From Aurifilum marmelostoma (taxonomy: Eukaryota > Ascomycota > Sordariomycetes > Diaporthales > Cryphonectriaceae): a DNA stretch of 64,000 nt. The notes under the pieces were generated by a model, which saw nothing but the letters and a program-made list of their open reading frames with translations, was not told where the DNA came from and made no database searches. Location: NCBI GenBank assembly GCA_027559495.1, contig JAMXSV010000010.1, positions 186,001 through 250,000 on the forward strand. The letters are read 5' to 3'. Positions within the stretch are counted from its first letter, which is position 1. Every line of letters starts with the position of its first letter. The position numbers and the translations under genes were made by a program. Below, in pieces: positions 1 through 11,727 of the stretch.

Positions 1-191
1 GCAGTGTATACTCTTAAAGCTGAGCTACACATGCCTTCTTAATATGGCCCACAGATACGATGGATCGATACTCAGGGATCAATTCCAGAACTGTAGTCTG
101 CATAATAATGGAATTATATATATCATGATATTTGGGTCGGTTTCTGCCCAGCCTCGATTTAGACTGCCGGTACAGCAGTAGTTGAAAGCGC

Positions 192-200
192 TTATATAAG
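192..200 (+). promoter_or_regulatory. TATA-like element upstream of the BSD gene
   Basis: A TTATATAAG element lies about 250 bp before the ATG at 448. The rest of 1-447 holds no gene I can support. From about 300 on it becomes C-rich with CA-rich patches, which suits a fungal 5' leader. The assignment as a TATA box rests on sequence and position only. Confidence 0.3.
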
Positions 201-447
201 CACAGTGGCCCCTCCACTGCAAGGGAGGCTTGTGATGCAACTGCAGGAACACCGGCCGCGAACGGTCAACACATGCTATGATCTCTCTTGTCTCATCAGC
301 AACCGAAACCAAACAACACCTCCTCCCCCTCCAACGCTACCTGATGCTCCACCCGCCGCGAAATCTATAATACTTACCTGTTCATCCCATCCGACTGCAA
401 CGACAACACAATTTCCGAGAGGAGGAGAGAAAGGGCATCACTCGAAA

Positions 448-2002
448 ATGGATCTGGCCTACGACCACATTGTCGAGGAGTCGCTCCCTAAGGAAGACGA
501 CGGCAAGCGCGCCGCGGGCGGCACCGGCGCCGAGCAGACACAGAACAGCTTGAATGCCGAGATTCAGGATGCCTACAAGGCCTTTTCGGCCAGCCCTTGG
601 GGCGCCAAAATTGGCGGCTTCTTTGGAAATGTTGTCAAGCAGGTACGCGTGGCGCCCCCCCCCCCCCCCCCGGGATGTCATTCATGAGCCAGCGACTTGG
701 GCCCCGCATGCCGTCGATAGCACATTACCACACACACACATACACAACAAGAGACCATCACCACCATGAAGAGGAGGATGGAGAATAAGAAGAAGACAAA
801 GAAGAATGGCAGGGCTGACCACCAGATGACAGGGCGAGACCGTCTACCAGGAAGCCCAGAAAGAGCTCACCGACCTCGGCAGCGAGGCCCAGCGCGGCTT
901 CTCGGGCCTCTCGAGCGCCCTCATCAACCGGACCCGTGGTCTATCCCTTACCAACCCAGGCCCGTCCTCGACATCTTCGTCGTCCACCGCCCAGCAGACG
1001 GGCACCGTCACCCCGACCGAGGGCAACAAGAAGGACTTGACCACCGACGAGGCCCTGCAGGAGTCCGAGACCGTGCTATCCCGCCTGCGCTCCGAAGCCG
1101 CCAAGCGTCTCAAGGATATCCAGAAGGCAGAGGACGCTGCGGACGAGGCGCTCCTGCGGTTCGGGACCAACATCCGTGACTTTCTGAAGGACGCGGTGTC
1201 CATCACGCCCGGATCGGGGTCGACGGATGCCAGCGGGCAGACGGCCGAGGTCCTGTTCGAGAGCAAGGACGCCACCGGCAAGAGGGTCATCCACACCAGC
1301 CGCTTCGACGCACAGCTGCACGTCATCCACACGTCTACGGAGAGCTTCACCAAGGACCCTGCGACGGGAGACTGGGACAGCTGGGGCCAGGATTTTGATA
1401 TTGCCAGCAAGACCGAGGACATCTCGAAGGACCTGGAGAAATATCCAGAGCTGAGGGCTACGATGGAGAAGTTGGTGCCCGAGAAGATCCCGTATGAGGA
1501 CTTCTGGAAGAGATACTACTTCTTGAGACACGGAATCGACATTGCGGAAGCGAGGAGGCGGGACCTCCTAAAGGGTATGTCATGCTTGAGTCTACACTGT
1601 TGGACGCGGGGACTTTCTGATGTACTGCATATGATGTTGGATGATGCTAACCTGCTCTGTTCTGAATTGTAGCCGCCTCCGCCGAGGAGGAAGTCGCCTG
1701 GGACGAGGACTCGGACGACGAGACCGCCGCGGCGGCGAGCCCCAAGAAGACCACCGACAAACGCCCTGGCTCGACCGAGTCTTCGACCACCATCCACCCG
1801 CCCCCCAGCTGCCGGGTCCACCGCCACCACCTCCTCCCACCTCAAGCCGTCCGAGCCTCGCAAGTCCAATGATGAGAGGTCGCAGCCCGATAGCGACACG
1901 AGCTATGACCTGGTCGGGGCCAGCTCCGGCAACCCCAGCCATGCCCCGAACAGCCCCAAGGAGGCGCGCAAGGATGACGATAGTGATGAGGACTGGGAGT
2001 AG
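448..2002 (+). CDS. BSD-domain protein (Dos2-like), with one apparent frameshift
   Basis: Exons 448-642, 833-1574 and 1673-2002 give about 421 residues. The start MDLAYDHIVEESLP is the first ATG of the open frame. The BSD domain sits near residues 265-305 and ends with the typical FWKRYYFLR segment. Around it are charged, Ser-rich, coiled-coil-prone stretches, and the C-terminus is the acidic DDDSDEDWE. Family members include yeast Dos2 and animal BSDC1; BSD domains occur in some TFIIH subunits and in cytosolic proteins of unclear role, so no precise function is claimed. Intron 1 carries a run of 17 C. In exon 3 the frame entering from intron 2 and the frame of the acidic tail differ by one base; dropping one C from the C6 run at 1801-1806 joins them. 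I read this as a probable base-call error, though a real frameshift would remove the last 65 or so residues. Confidence 0.88.
655..671 (+). repeat. C17 homopolymer in intron 1 of the BSD gene
   Basis: Seventeen consecutive C lie just after the donor GTACGC. It is the longest C run in the window and a likely place for length error. Confidence 0.9.
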
Positions 2003-2408
2003 TGAAGCCCACCCGGCTTTATCTGACCATGTATTGCTCTTCGATGGCGGTGTTTAGGGCGCTGGGTAATCTGAATTGGGGATAGGGATGGATGGATGGA
2101 TGACCGGACGTGCAGACCGTCCCGCTATGGTGCTCACATGCCTGGCTCTTTTTCTTGTGTGTGTATGTCGCAGGTGCGGCTTTGATCTCTGGAGTCCCTG
2201 GGTATCTTTTCCTTTTTTGAATAACTGCAGCCTCTTTCCGCCCAGCCTGTCCTCTCTTCTTTTCCTCTCCTTGTTTTTCTTGGGTTTTTTTCTTTGGCCC
2301 TTCAATCACGTCCCTGGAGAATGACAAGATATGTGGACTCGTTCCTGTGCCGAGGAAATGCAATTCATCTCTCAGCATATCGCCGTCTCCTGCCCATGCG
2401 AGGCTCAA
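2003..2408. other. Convergent 3' intergenic region
   Basis: This 406 bp stretch separates the stop codons of the BSD gene and TSR2. It is T-rich on the plus strand (2210-2300) and contains a short GATG repeat at 2087-2102. It presumably holds both 3' untranslated regions; I see no gene. Confidence 0.6.
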
Positions 2409-3157
2409 TCACCTCTTCCTTGTGACCTTTGTAAACCCGTCCTCATCCACCTCTGGCGCGGCCTTCTCCTTCTTGGGTGCAGCAACCAGCGCCGGTGCGT
2501 CGTCCATATCCTCGTCCTCGTCGTCATCGTCATCTCCATCGGTATCGTCCCAGTCGGTATCGCCATCCTCGTCCTCGGCCTTCTTGAAGAGGGCACCGTC
2601 GACCTTGGCGCCCTTGCCGGACTGCCACCGCGCCAGCAGCCTATCGACCTCCTCGAAGCTTCCCTTGGCGCACTGGCCGCGCAGGCGGACAATCTCGACG
2701 GCGACGTCGAAGCCCGAGTCGTCGTCCACGTTGACCTCGAACTCGTCGAGCATGACCTGGAGGAGGAGCTCCTCGATGTACTCGGCGTCTGGCTCCTCCA
2801 CGTCCTCCTCTTTCTTCTGCTTCTTCTGTTGTTGTGCTGCTGGTGCTGCTGGTGCTGGTGCTGCTTGCGAGGATGTGGAGGTGAAGGCGGGGAACTGGCT
2901 GGCAACTTCGCCTGCGAACCAGTCGCGCTTGTCGGCGCTGTCGGGGCCGCCCCAGTTGTTCTGGACGGCGAGGGTGAGGGCGGGCCAGAGGTTGAGGGAG
3001 AGGGCCACGGCCTGTTCGAAGCGGGACTGGCGGATCTCTGTTTATGGGTGGGAACCAGTGTCAGCGGGGGAGGTCTGGTTACTCAATGATGGGTGGTGGA
3101 GAGGAGAGGGGGGGGGGACGGACCCGCCGAGGGGATTTGCTGGGTTGCAGAGGCCAT
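2409..3157 (-). CDS. TSR2: Pre-rRNA-processing protein TSR2
   Basis: Exons 3157-3124 and 3037-2409 encode 220 residues. TSR2 family members act as the escortin of ribosomal protein eS26 and are needed for 20S pre-rRNA maturation to 18S. The family's WGG region is clear (FEQAVALSLNLWPALTLAV followed by NNWGGPDSADKRDW), as is the middle EYIEELLLQVMLDEFEVNV segment. The C-terminal half is strongly acidic (DDDDDEDED) and ends in a basic FTKVTRKR, as in homologues. Exon 1 encodes MASATQQIPSA plus one base and joins in phase 1 to give E-I-R-Q. The donor is then GTCCGT, a non-consensus site. Reading through would hit TGA just after the G10 tract (plus strand), so splicing is required. Confidence 0.9.
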
Positions 3158-6100
3158 CTTGGACTGAACACGACGCCTGCTAGTTCGGACAGGAGGTCGC
3201 TATGAAACTGAGGGGAAATGGTGTGCAGGCTCGTCAAGCTGTTGCTGCAACTTATCGTGGGGGAGGTTTTGGATGTTTGGGGCGCAATTCACGATACTCT
3301 TGAAAGCCCAAAAAATTTCCCGGGGCCCTGGCTCTGGTGAGTGACACCCCTGTCATGTTGATAAGGCGATAAGCGTTTGCTGGTGTGGGTTGCGGGTTCG
3401 CGCTGCCGAGTACCGACTACTTTTGCTGGGAATGTATTCAAATGGAAGAATAGAAGCGACATGTTCTGTGTTTGTAAGATTGAAGGCAGACTTACACAGC
3501 TGAATGTGTATCCTAGGGAGCTCTGGCTGCAATTGTATTAAGCTGGAAACCACAATAGTCAAGAGTGCAGGCCATAGCAGAGACACAAAGGAAAAGCAGA
3601 TATATAGTAAATATTCGGTCGACATATAGCCTCCGTAGAAATTACTACGCCTTTGAACCCACCTATTAACATCAAGCAGCCTGCACTACATCGACGTTCT
3701 GACAATAAGTAGATGGGTCCCCTCTCTCTGCTTAGTGTCTCAGGCACAAGACCAACAAGAGTGGCCAGATCTCTGAGATATTCCTACCTAAGCCCGTGTC
3801 GGAATCCCATCCTCATTCTGAGATACCCGAGGCAAATCTCATCTCGCAAGAGGGGAGGGGGGGGGTCCGAAGGTCGTAAGTAGGGAACTCTAGAGAGCCT
3901 CACCTGATCACCGTCACCAACAAGGGTGCAGGGCTTCTGCAGCAAGGTACGTTATTGGACGGCGCAACGTTGTCGTGCTCACGCAGATAAGCACCAGCCC
4001 GTGGCTGGGGCCTGAGCCAAATCCGAGAAACGAGGGACACGAGGCGGTGTCACGGTGAGCACGAGTACTAGTACTATATGTACATGCACAGATCCATCCG
4101 AGGAGGAATTGGGCGTGTGGGGGAGGAGGACATGCAGGCAGAAAGAGAACCTTGAACCTAATTCATATATAACCCGAGGGTGATCAGTCGGTCCTGAGCA
4201 AGAAGAGCATGGAGGACTGGACGGCAGAAGGAATAGGAAATGAGGAACCCGATAGAAATTGCCTACATGTGTACTACATGTGTGTGACCTACCACGACAG
4301 CCTCATGGTACGTTGAAACTGTACTACTGATGCACTACAGCATGAAGGATGTGGAATCATCGGGGTGGATCCCCGAGGCGGGCTCACGCCAGGTCCAAAT
4401 CCTACCTCTCTACTTAGTACGTGTGTGTCGTGTGTTTCTTCACCAGCGCTCTCTTTGCGCACCACCACGGTGCCGATACCAACCCCCGGAAAATGATACC
4501 CTGTCCTGGGGTAACGGTGAACGGGACTACCACTATACTATAGCCACCACAATCTACGGCGTGGAGTCACACCGGCGACTTACTGCGCTGGGACGGATGG
4601 ATCGATGCGCCGCAGGCGAGGGCATGGGGGTCCGGATGGCGGATGGGATAGGGTCGCAGGAAGCAATCTGAGATAAGTGGGCTGACAAGCAGTCATAGTA
4701 TCGAGTCCGACGCCTACTTCTTGGGGTTAAAGACAGACCCCCGAAAGACAGGCGGCAAAAGCTCGCCGCTGTGCCGAAAGGTTGCTGCCCCACTGACAGA
4801 CCAGAGAAGAGTCTGTCCGTCGTTCTCGCATGTGTGTTCTGCCAAAGTGGTAGAGGGTCAAAAGTCAGATAAAAGTGGCAGATAAGAGAAAGCCTTGGTG
4901 CGGCCTATTCCCCGAATGGCTCGTCCAAGCACAGAGAGGCTTTGTCTGAATTGCTAGCGAACCGGATAGTAGTATGTGTTAGTGCCGCCGTTGACGGGGG
5001 TGCCAGGGGGAGGGTTGCGTTTGGAGATCTGGTGAGGGGCTCCTGCTGATTCCTACTGGCAGTACCCGGTACGTACCATGTCAGGCGTCTGCCTACGCTG
5101 GGACAACCCATATACGCCCTGCTACCCACGACCCCACCCCTGTCCGTTCTCGGCAGCCCCTCCTCAGCGGCCAGACCTGCCACCACTGGGCGTGCACTGG
5201 CCAGCGCATCCGCTGCACCTGGGCTTCTCGCCACCTCTGCATCAGCGGGGCATGGCGGGGTCAGCCGCCTGCTGGAGGGGGGGTGCAAGACAGGGAGTGA
5301 GGGTCTCCAACTCATAGCTAAGGCGTGGCTGACAAATTGACTTTTGAGGTTGCAATTCCAACAGATTCCCAAATCCGATCTCCCTTTCTCCGCCACTTTG
5401 GAAGCCAGCCCATCCGCCCTTTGCCCTCGACAACCAACACCGCCGCCGCCGCCGCCAACTGACTGCCTCTCTGCACCCACCCCCATAACCACACCACACC
5501 TCGAGGCCTGTAGCAAAGCTCATGGTCTCTGAGCACGCGATTGTCAGGACAATTTACAGTCTGACAGTGGACAGTTCTCGTATGACGCTACCCTGCCGGT
5601 AACCCCGGCCTGGACAATCGTCACAGCTGTTGGTCCTGCTGCAGCAGCAACACCACCACCAGCTTAACAGGCCGAGAAACACTGTTCAGTTCGGTTCAGT
5701 TCTATCTCGTCCTCGCTGAACATCACTTCCCCCTGGTTCTGCTCTGCTCTGTGCACTTCCACCCGCGCGTGCACTTTTGTTGTACGGCTCGGTTTTTATC
5801 TCCGTCGGCTTAACCAGGCTGCATTCTCCTTTCTGTCCTTTTCTCCGACGCATTGTCCACCATCACATCCTGTCCCTCTTTCTCTTTCCCACCTGTCACA
5901 CACCCTCACGTCATAACTTGTGTGCCTGTCTGTCCCAGTTCGGGAGATCCACGAGGAGGACTGCTATATTGTCAAATCTCAGGGTCTCTTGATATCGACC
6001 CACCAACCTTGGAGACCTGTATTGTCGACTCGCCTTTCCCAGTTCCTGTCAACCTTTGTCGCGACTAGACCGCTCCCCGCATCGGTCTAGCTTCCTACGC

Positions 6101-6324
6101 CAGGCGGATCGTGCACCAGTGGCAAAGATAGGGGTCTGAGGAGGAAGAGAAGAGAGAGAACGAAGGACGACGTCTTGAGAAGTTGACCCACCACGCACAT
6201 CTACACACACACACCCACAGCCCCAGCGTGCTACCCTACCAGCGCTCTCCCGCAAGGACATCAACCCAACCCTCACCTCACTCCGCACTTGCCGCTGTCG
6301 GCTGGTCGTCTTCCGTCCTTCGCC
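3158..6324. other. Long intergenic region and 5' leader of the AP-1 gene
   Basis: No convincing gene lies in these 3.2 kb. From about 5400 to 6320 the plus strand is CT/CA-rich with many short open frames, the usual look of a long fungal 5' untranslated region in front of a regulator. A small ATG frame starts at 5521 and ends about 25 codons later, which would be an upstream ORF if transcription begins before it. The 3.2-5.3 kb part has only short, low-quality open frames. Confidence 0.5.
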
Positions 6325-8332
6325 ATGGCCTCGACGGGTAACCCTCTTCACGACTTCATCCTCACCCCTCAACAGCAGAGTCTGCTCTTCGCCGCCCTCA
6401 ACTCTAACAGGCAGGCCACCGACTCGCCTGTCAGTGGAGGCGCCACCAACATGTCACCCACATCCTTCACCACCTCGCCCGCCCAGAAGCACGGCATGAA
6501 CGGCTTCCAGAACGAGAGCCCCTTCATTGACTACGACTACGACTTCAATGGTGATACCAGCTATGACTTCAGCTTCGCCGACACCTCCGAGGCCAAGATG
6601 ATTGGCGATCTGCCAGGTGGCTCCAACAGCAGCCCTGATACCTCGGCCAAGGCCGGCTCAGACAATAACGACACCGAGAAGCGGAGTCATCCCGATGACG
6701 ACAACGAGGAGGACGAGGGCAATGCCAAGAGGCAGGAGACTGGCGACAAGGCTCCCAAGAAGCCCGGTCGCAAACCCCTCACGACAGAGCCCACCTCGGT
6801 AAGTGTTGTGGTCCCGGCTGCTACTCGCCCGTCCCAGTATAATCGGATGCTAACGGTTCACTATCTCGATAGAAGCGGAAGGCCCAGAACAGAGCCGCTC
6901 AGCGGGCGTTCCGGGAGCGGAAGGAGAAACATCTCAAGGATCTCGAGGACAAGATCGCAGAACTCGAGAAGGCCTCGCAGTCGGCCAACCAGGAGAACTC
7001 GCAGCTCCGCGCCCAGGTCGACAAGATGACCACCGAGCTGAACGAATACAAGAAGAAGCTGTCTGTCATGGTCAACAACCGCAACACCAGCCCCGCCGGC
7101 AACAGGCCCCTCTTTGGAAACGCTGTCATCAGCAATCTGAACGACGTCAACTTCCAGTTTGAGTTCCCCAAGTTCGGTCAGCTGCCTGGCCCTACACCCT
7201 CACCCAGCACCAAGGCCTCTCTGAACGGAGGTTCCTCCGCCTCTCCGCGGTCCACTCGGAGCCCAAGCGAGCATGTCAGCCCTACAGACAAGTCCAGCAG
7301 GCAGGGCTCTACCGCCACCAGCCAGACCAACGGCAGCGGTCTGGACGCGCAGACAAAGGAGGATCTTGCCAAGTTCTCGGGCATCTTCAGCCCTCCACTG
7401 ACCAACAACAACGTGGCATCGGCCGCCAGGGGCAGCACGGATTCGCATGCCAGTGGGCCTGCTACGAACGAATCATCGCCGTCGTGCTCCTCCAACTCCA
7501 ATGGCGGCCCAAGCTCCTCGTGTGGCACGTCCCCTGAACCGAGCACCAACAACCAGTCACCTATGAACTTCAAGCTTGACATCATGTCAACCATTGGTGA
7601 AGAGAATCATCCTTCGCTTGCCAACACCAATCAAGGTAATGACTAACGTCTACTGGGGATGCATTCCTGCGTGACTTCTCATATACTGACTACTGGGCAG
7701 ATTTTGGTCACTTTGCCAATATCGATATGAACGACATGAATTTCCTCGCAAGCACGAACAACTTCCAGTTTGACCCGCAGCTGTTTGGAAATTACCGCGA
7801 GCCCCAGGAGAACGTTCTCAGCACCGGATTCGACGACAGCTTCTTCAATGACGCCTTTGACATTGACTTCACGACGCCGTATTTTGCGCCTAGCCCGAAT
7901 CCACCCAAGAAGGACCTCATGGCCCGGATCGATGCTGCCAAGAACGAGGACCGGACCGAGCTGGTGCAGACGCAGGACGGGCAGTTCTTGACCTGCAATA
8001 AGATATGGTACGTACCACCAACACCAGCGGCAGCGGTGGCAGCAGCAGCAGCAGCAACAGCAGTCTGGCAGAGCAGGCCCGATAGGACATCAGCTAATGC
8101 ATCTTACAGGGAGAAATTGCAAAATTGCCCCAGCGTCCAGAGCGGTGACTTTGACCTGGACGGCCTCTGCTCTGACCTACAGAAGAAGGCCAGATGCTCA
8201 GGGTCCGGTGCCGTGGTCGATGAATCGACGTTCAAAGATGTCATGAAGAAGTATCTGGGCAAGGACGGTCAGTGTCCTGAAGAGGCGGCGGCGGCGCAGC
8301 AGGCAAAGGCTGCTGCTGCTCAGACCTCGTGA
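6325..8332 (+). CDS. YAP1: AP-1-like bZIP transcription factor (Yap1/Pap1 family)
   Basis: Exons 6325-6798, 6873-7635, 7701-8007 and 8110-8332 give 588 residues. The N-terminus MASTGNPLHDFILTPQQQ is typical of filamentous-fungal AP-1. The basic region starts at the exon 2 border with the signature NRAAQRAFRERKEK, followed by a leucine zipper to about residue 220. An n-CRD-like pair (C-x11-C) lies near residue 363. The c-CRD lies near 510-550 with C-x9-C-x13-C-x8-C spacing, starting FLTCNKIW. In this family, oxidation of these Cys residues masks the nuclear export signal, so the factor accumulates in the nucleus and activates thioredoxin, catalase and efflux genes. Intron 3 (8008-8109, 102 bp, no stop) splits the c-CRD between CNKIW and EKLQNC and is readable in frame if retained. 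Intron ends and phases all agree. Confidence 0.95.
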
Positions 8333-10228
8333 GAAGTCAAAGAGATGTATATCATAATCTCAATTTGCTTTTGCAGCAGCATACGACAACTGTCGGGGGA
8401 GCTGGATCGGACTGGTACAGATCAGATCTTGGGCTTTCTACGCGGGATCGGCGCAATTGGGAATCTTGACAATATCAAAGCACAACACGCGGGGATCAGT
8501 GAAAAACAGCCTTGAAATTTTGCTCACATGGAGGGAATAGGTCGGCGTTTTCGTCTTTTGTTTCTCTCTCTTTCTTTCTCTCGGAAGAATCAACATGACC
8601 TGCCTTCCGTTATTGCTGGCGTTGAATCTGAGGATGACACGGACGACCGGAATTGATAGGGTGTCTTCTCCCACCCCCCCCCCCCTAAAAAAAATGATTG
8701 CCCACTCGAGGGATAGGAATCGCGGAAAGAGCTCGTACTGTCTATCGGTCGGAGGAACGGGAGATCTCGAGGCAGGGATGGGTTGTGAATTCGATATCTG
8801 TTTGCTGAAATCTTGCTCGAGTCAAACTAGTCAGTGCAGATGTCAATGAATTGTCCGCTTTCGCCACTCAGGGTTCTTGGGCCATCAAGGAGGATGCTGG
8901 GCATGTGTGCTGACACCTAGGTCTTGACTTGCCGTCCTTTTCGGAGCGTTCGATCTGACAATAAGTCGTTTGGGACGAATTACCTGCCATCTACGTGGGC
9001 ACATCAAGCAACAGCCATCCAATGTGTCGAACGCTCGATGGGTTGACAAACCTCCGCTCAGCAGCACAGCAGCAACAAAGAGAAAGAACTCGAGACGGTG
9101 ACGCGGGCGCTGGTGCGGATAGTCTTTATATACAGCAAAGGAGGGTAGAGGAAAAGAGAGCGGAGACAAACGAAAGGGCGCGGTGCGTATATGAGGATGA
9201 CAAGATATTGCTGGTATCTCTGTATCGCAACACGCCTGGTCAGCCAAGAAGGATTGAGCAAAGGAGGAACAAGTTCGTCTGGAGAGTGTGTGCGCGAGGG
9301 AACTCGGCCCTCAAAGGCTGGGCCCCTACGAACACCTTATGAGGACGGAGAGGGCTGGGAGGGCAAAGCTATGTTGAGACTCCGGAGGGGGAGATGCAGG
9401 TGGCGGGTCAGGTGGAGGAGGGTCCTGCGTGGTTCTCCCGAGGGGGTTTGGAGGATCGATGTTTCGATGTCGGTATGGAAGACATGATTATGAAAGGAGA
9501 AGTGGTGGGGACCGGGAGGATAGATGAGAAGGGGTGGGAATGGCAAGGCTGCGAGTCCTCAAATTTGGAAACTTGCTCCGACATTATTGGCATGGACTGC
9601 AGACGGATGGACTGACTCTGATCTCGATCAACACACCAGACGGAGGCATAGGTGGTCACACAATGCACTCACTATTCGGCTCTCCCTATCCCTATGTCTA
9701 GCCGATGGTCGCCGTTTCCACACCCTAGCCTTAATGATTACATCGAGTGGTGGACTGATGGAAGTGGTGGGGGGTCATCGTCTAGAGAGGTCACCGTACA
9801 GAAGAGCAGCAGAGAGAGAAGCAGACCAGGCTGCAACCATTCTGGCCGCAACTCCCCAACAAAACTGAATTAATATAATCTAAGCATGCAGTGTAACTGC
9901 TCGTACATGAAAAGACAACAAGACCCTGGCCTCGTATTCTCAGGTTTCACAGCATACACTGGACATCTACCCTACCCACCCGGCTCACCCTTACACACAC
10001 AATTCGACATGATCCCTTGTCGTCACTTATCACATGCAGAAGAACTATAAGTATACATATATACATCAAATGGTGGTGCCCACCCTCCTCCGGAATCACA
10101 AACCTGCATGCCCGCCCTTCATCCGGTGCTTCCCCGGACATGGTCAGAAATAGTGGAGCGGAGAGGAGAGGAGAAGGGGAGGGGGGGGAAAGTAATATGC
10201 ATGCAACAACACACAAGCGAGGGGGGGG

Positions 10229-10252
<24 letters not shown>
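10229..10252 (+). repeat. (TC)12 microsatellite
   Basis: Twelve TC units lie directly after a G8 run, making a short polypurine-polypyrimidine tract. No coding function is apparent. Confidence 0.9.
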
Positions 10253-10259
<7 letters not shown>

Positions 10260-10500
10260 TTCTTTCTCTCTCGCCCAACCTTGCTCGTGTTGCATATTGC
10301 TGAGGAGGATATTGAGGGGGTTGGTCGGTCGGTCGGTTGTACATGCTGCTGTAGGACTACTGTGTGGCCGCCACGAGTGGGGGGGGGGATGTGCATGGAT
10401 CTTATTTTCGCCCTGTGGGCTTGCATCTTGGAGGCGTATGGATGTTACTTACATGGCCGACAGACTCGGTGGTGACGAAACCTGTGGCTTTTGTATGTAT

Positions 10501-10506
<6 letters not shown>

Positions 10507-10536
<30 letters not shown>
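10507..10536 (+). repeat. (GT)15 microsatellite
   Basis: About fifteen GT dinucleotides follow a degenerate GTATGT start. Non-coding. Confidence 0.9.
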
Positions 10537-10537
<1 letters not shown>

Positions 10538-10892
10538 TGCAGACAACGAATGCTCTCACGAGCCCACCCACCTTTGGTTTTGGTGGGGAGAGAGGAGAGA
10601 GTTGCATCGAGAGAGTAATTTTTTTTTTTTTCTTTCGAAACAGGGCCCCATGAGCGCTGGGGATGATAAATATGCCACATTACGTGGTAAATTACATGGA
10701 AAACCTTTATCTGTCTTGCTGCAACATGATATCAATCACAGTCAGAGGAGGGGCGGCAAAGGTGGATATAATATATAAAAAAAGGGACGAGATCCTTTCC
10801 AGTGTGGGCTACCTATTCTCTTCCTCCCCCTCTCCTTCTTCTCTGAATCCTCATCACAGTCAGTGATCCACTGGTCTGAGCCCTGCGTGCTA

Positions 10893-11025
10893 ATTCCCAC
10901 TTTTAGGTGGATGTGAGGCACAAACACCATCATCACTACAAGACTTACCTCCTCCCTCATGCTCTGAGGTTATCCAAAGAACCTCCCAAACGCCATCATC
11001 CTATATTCCCACTCTTAGGTGGACG
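10893..11025 (+). repeat. Pair of 21-bp direct repeats upstream of the Cys-rich gene
   Basis: Copies at 10893-10913 and 11005-11025 share the core CCCACTYTTAGGTGGAY, with two T/C differences over 21 bp. They are 112 bp apart and end 85 bp before the ATG at 11110. Each contains a CCAC/GTGG inverted repeat around a 6-base loop. They could be factor-binding sites or structured leader elements; which one is unknown. Confidence 0.5.
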
Positions 11026-11109
11026 AAGGGAAAACGAAAAGAAATAAAGTAAAAAAACTCAACATCAAGGGCCAACATCTTCCTCACAAGAACCCCAAAA
11101 AGAAAAACC

Positions 11110-11340
11110 ATGTGTCTCCAGGTCAACAACCTCTACTCATGCGGCCACCGCTGCTTCAAGCGGTTCGACAACTGCCCGCAGTTCGGCCAGACGTGCTACG
11201 GCCCTGGCCCCGACCACAAGAACGAGCGGGTCGCGGACAAGTGCAAGGACTGCAAGTTCAGGGAGAGCCCGAACGGGGCCGGGGGGAGGAAGGATCCCTG
11301 GGGCAAGGGGGATCCGTTCAGGCAGGCTAGGAGGCCTTGA
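11110..11340 (+). CDS. Small Cys-rich protein of unknown function (76 aa)
   Basis: A single exon begins at ATG in the good context AACCATG and encodes MCLQVNNLYSCGHRCFKRF and onward. Cysteines and histidines are grouped as C-G-H-R-C, then C-P-Q-F-G-Q-T-C, then C-K-D-C, suggesting one small zinc- or metal-binding module over residues 2-57. The tail is basic, Gly/Pro-rich, and there is no signal peptide or membrane segment. I recognise the general style of short fungal proteins with a C-x-H-x-C start but cannot name the family. Regular Cys spacing and a natural stop argue for a real gene. Confidence 0.65.
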   Translation: MCLQVNNLYSCGHRCFKRFDNCPQFGQTCYGPGPDHKNERVADKCKDCKFRESPNGAGGRKDPWGKGDPFRQARRP

Positions 11341-11727
11341 GTGAGTGTTTGCTTGGAGAGGGGATAGTCCTCGGGGAATTGGATTTTCGGGCACTGGGCG
11401 GGTGAGATTGGTAACGGGGAGGGGACGGTGGATACAGGTGAGAGTGTGTGGCTTGAGAGGCTTTTCTTTAGAGTTTTTCACTTAAGGGGAAGGAGGCTGG
11501 TGGCACGCAGGACTTCGGGTCATCAGTGTTAATGAGGAGTGTGTGTGTGTGTGTGTGTGTCTTTAGGGGGAAAAGGATGATGAGGATGAGAACAAGGCCC
11601 GATCACAGATTGACAAGCAGTAATGATGGGAAATCATCGTCGGCCTCGAGAATGCAAACAAACAGGGTTTTATCTCTCTAATCTTAAGCGCCCGAAACTC
11701 CTCTTCTATTTCCCATCGATATCTGCT
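11341..11727. other. Convergent 3' intergenic region with (GT)n
   Basis: These 387 bp lie between the ends of the Cys-rich gene and the aquaglyceroporin. A (GT)11 tract occupies 11539-11560. No gene is visible. Confidence 0.6.

Larger units (their letters stand above)
8333..11109. other. Intergenic region with simple repeats
   Basis: These 2.8 kb between the AP-1 gene and the small Cys-rich gene hold no gene I can support. There are several simple-sequence tracts (listed separately), a poly-T run at 10620-10631, and a pair of near-identical 21-bp elements just upstream of the next gene. Confidence 0.5.

Noticed and set aside
1..35. tRNA-like 5' half on the minus strand (GTAGCTCAG box-A-like sequence)
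   Set aside because: It contains TAGCTCAG but lacks the D-loop GG, and the rest lies outside the window. A partial or degenerate tRNA cannot be supported.
4330..4671. 113-codon open frame (+)
   Set aside because: ATG start but no recognisable domain, no splice context, and composition like the surrounding non-coding DNA.
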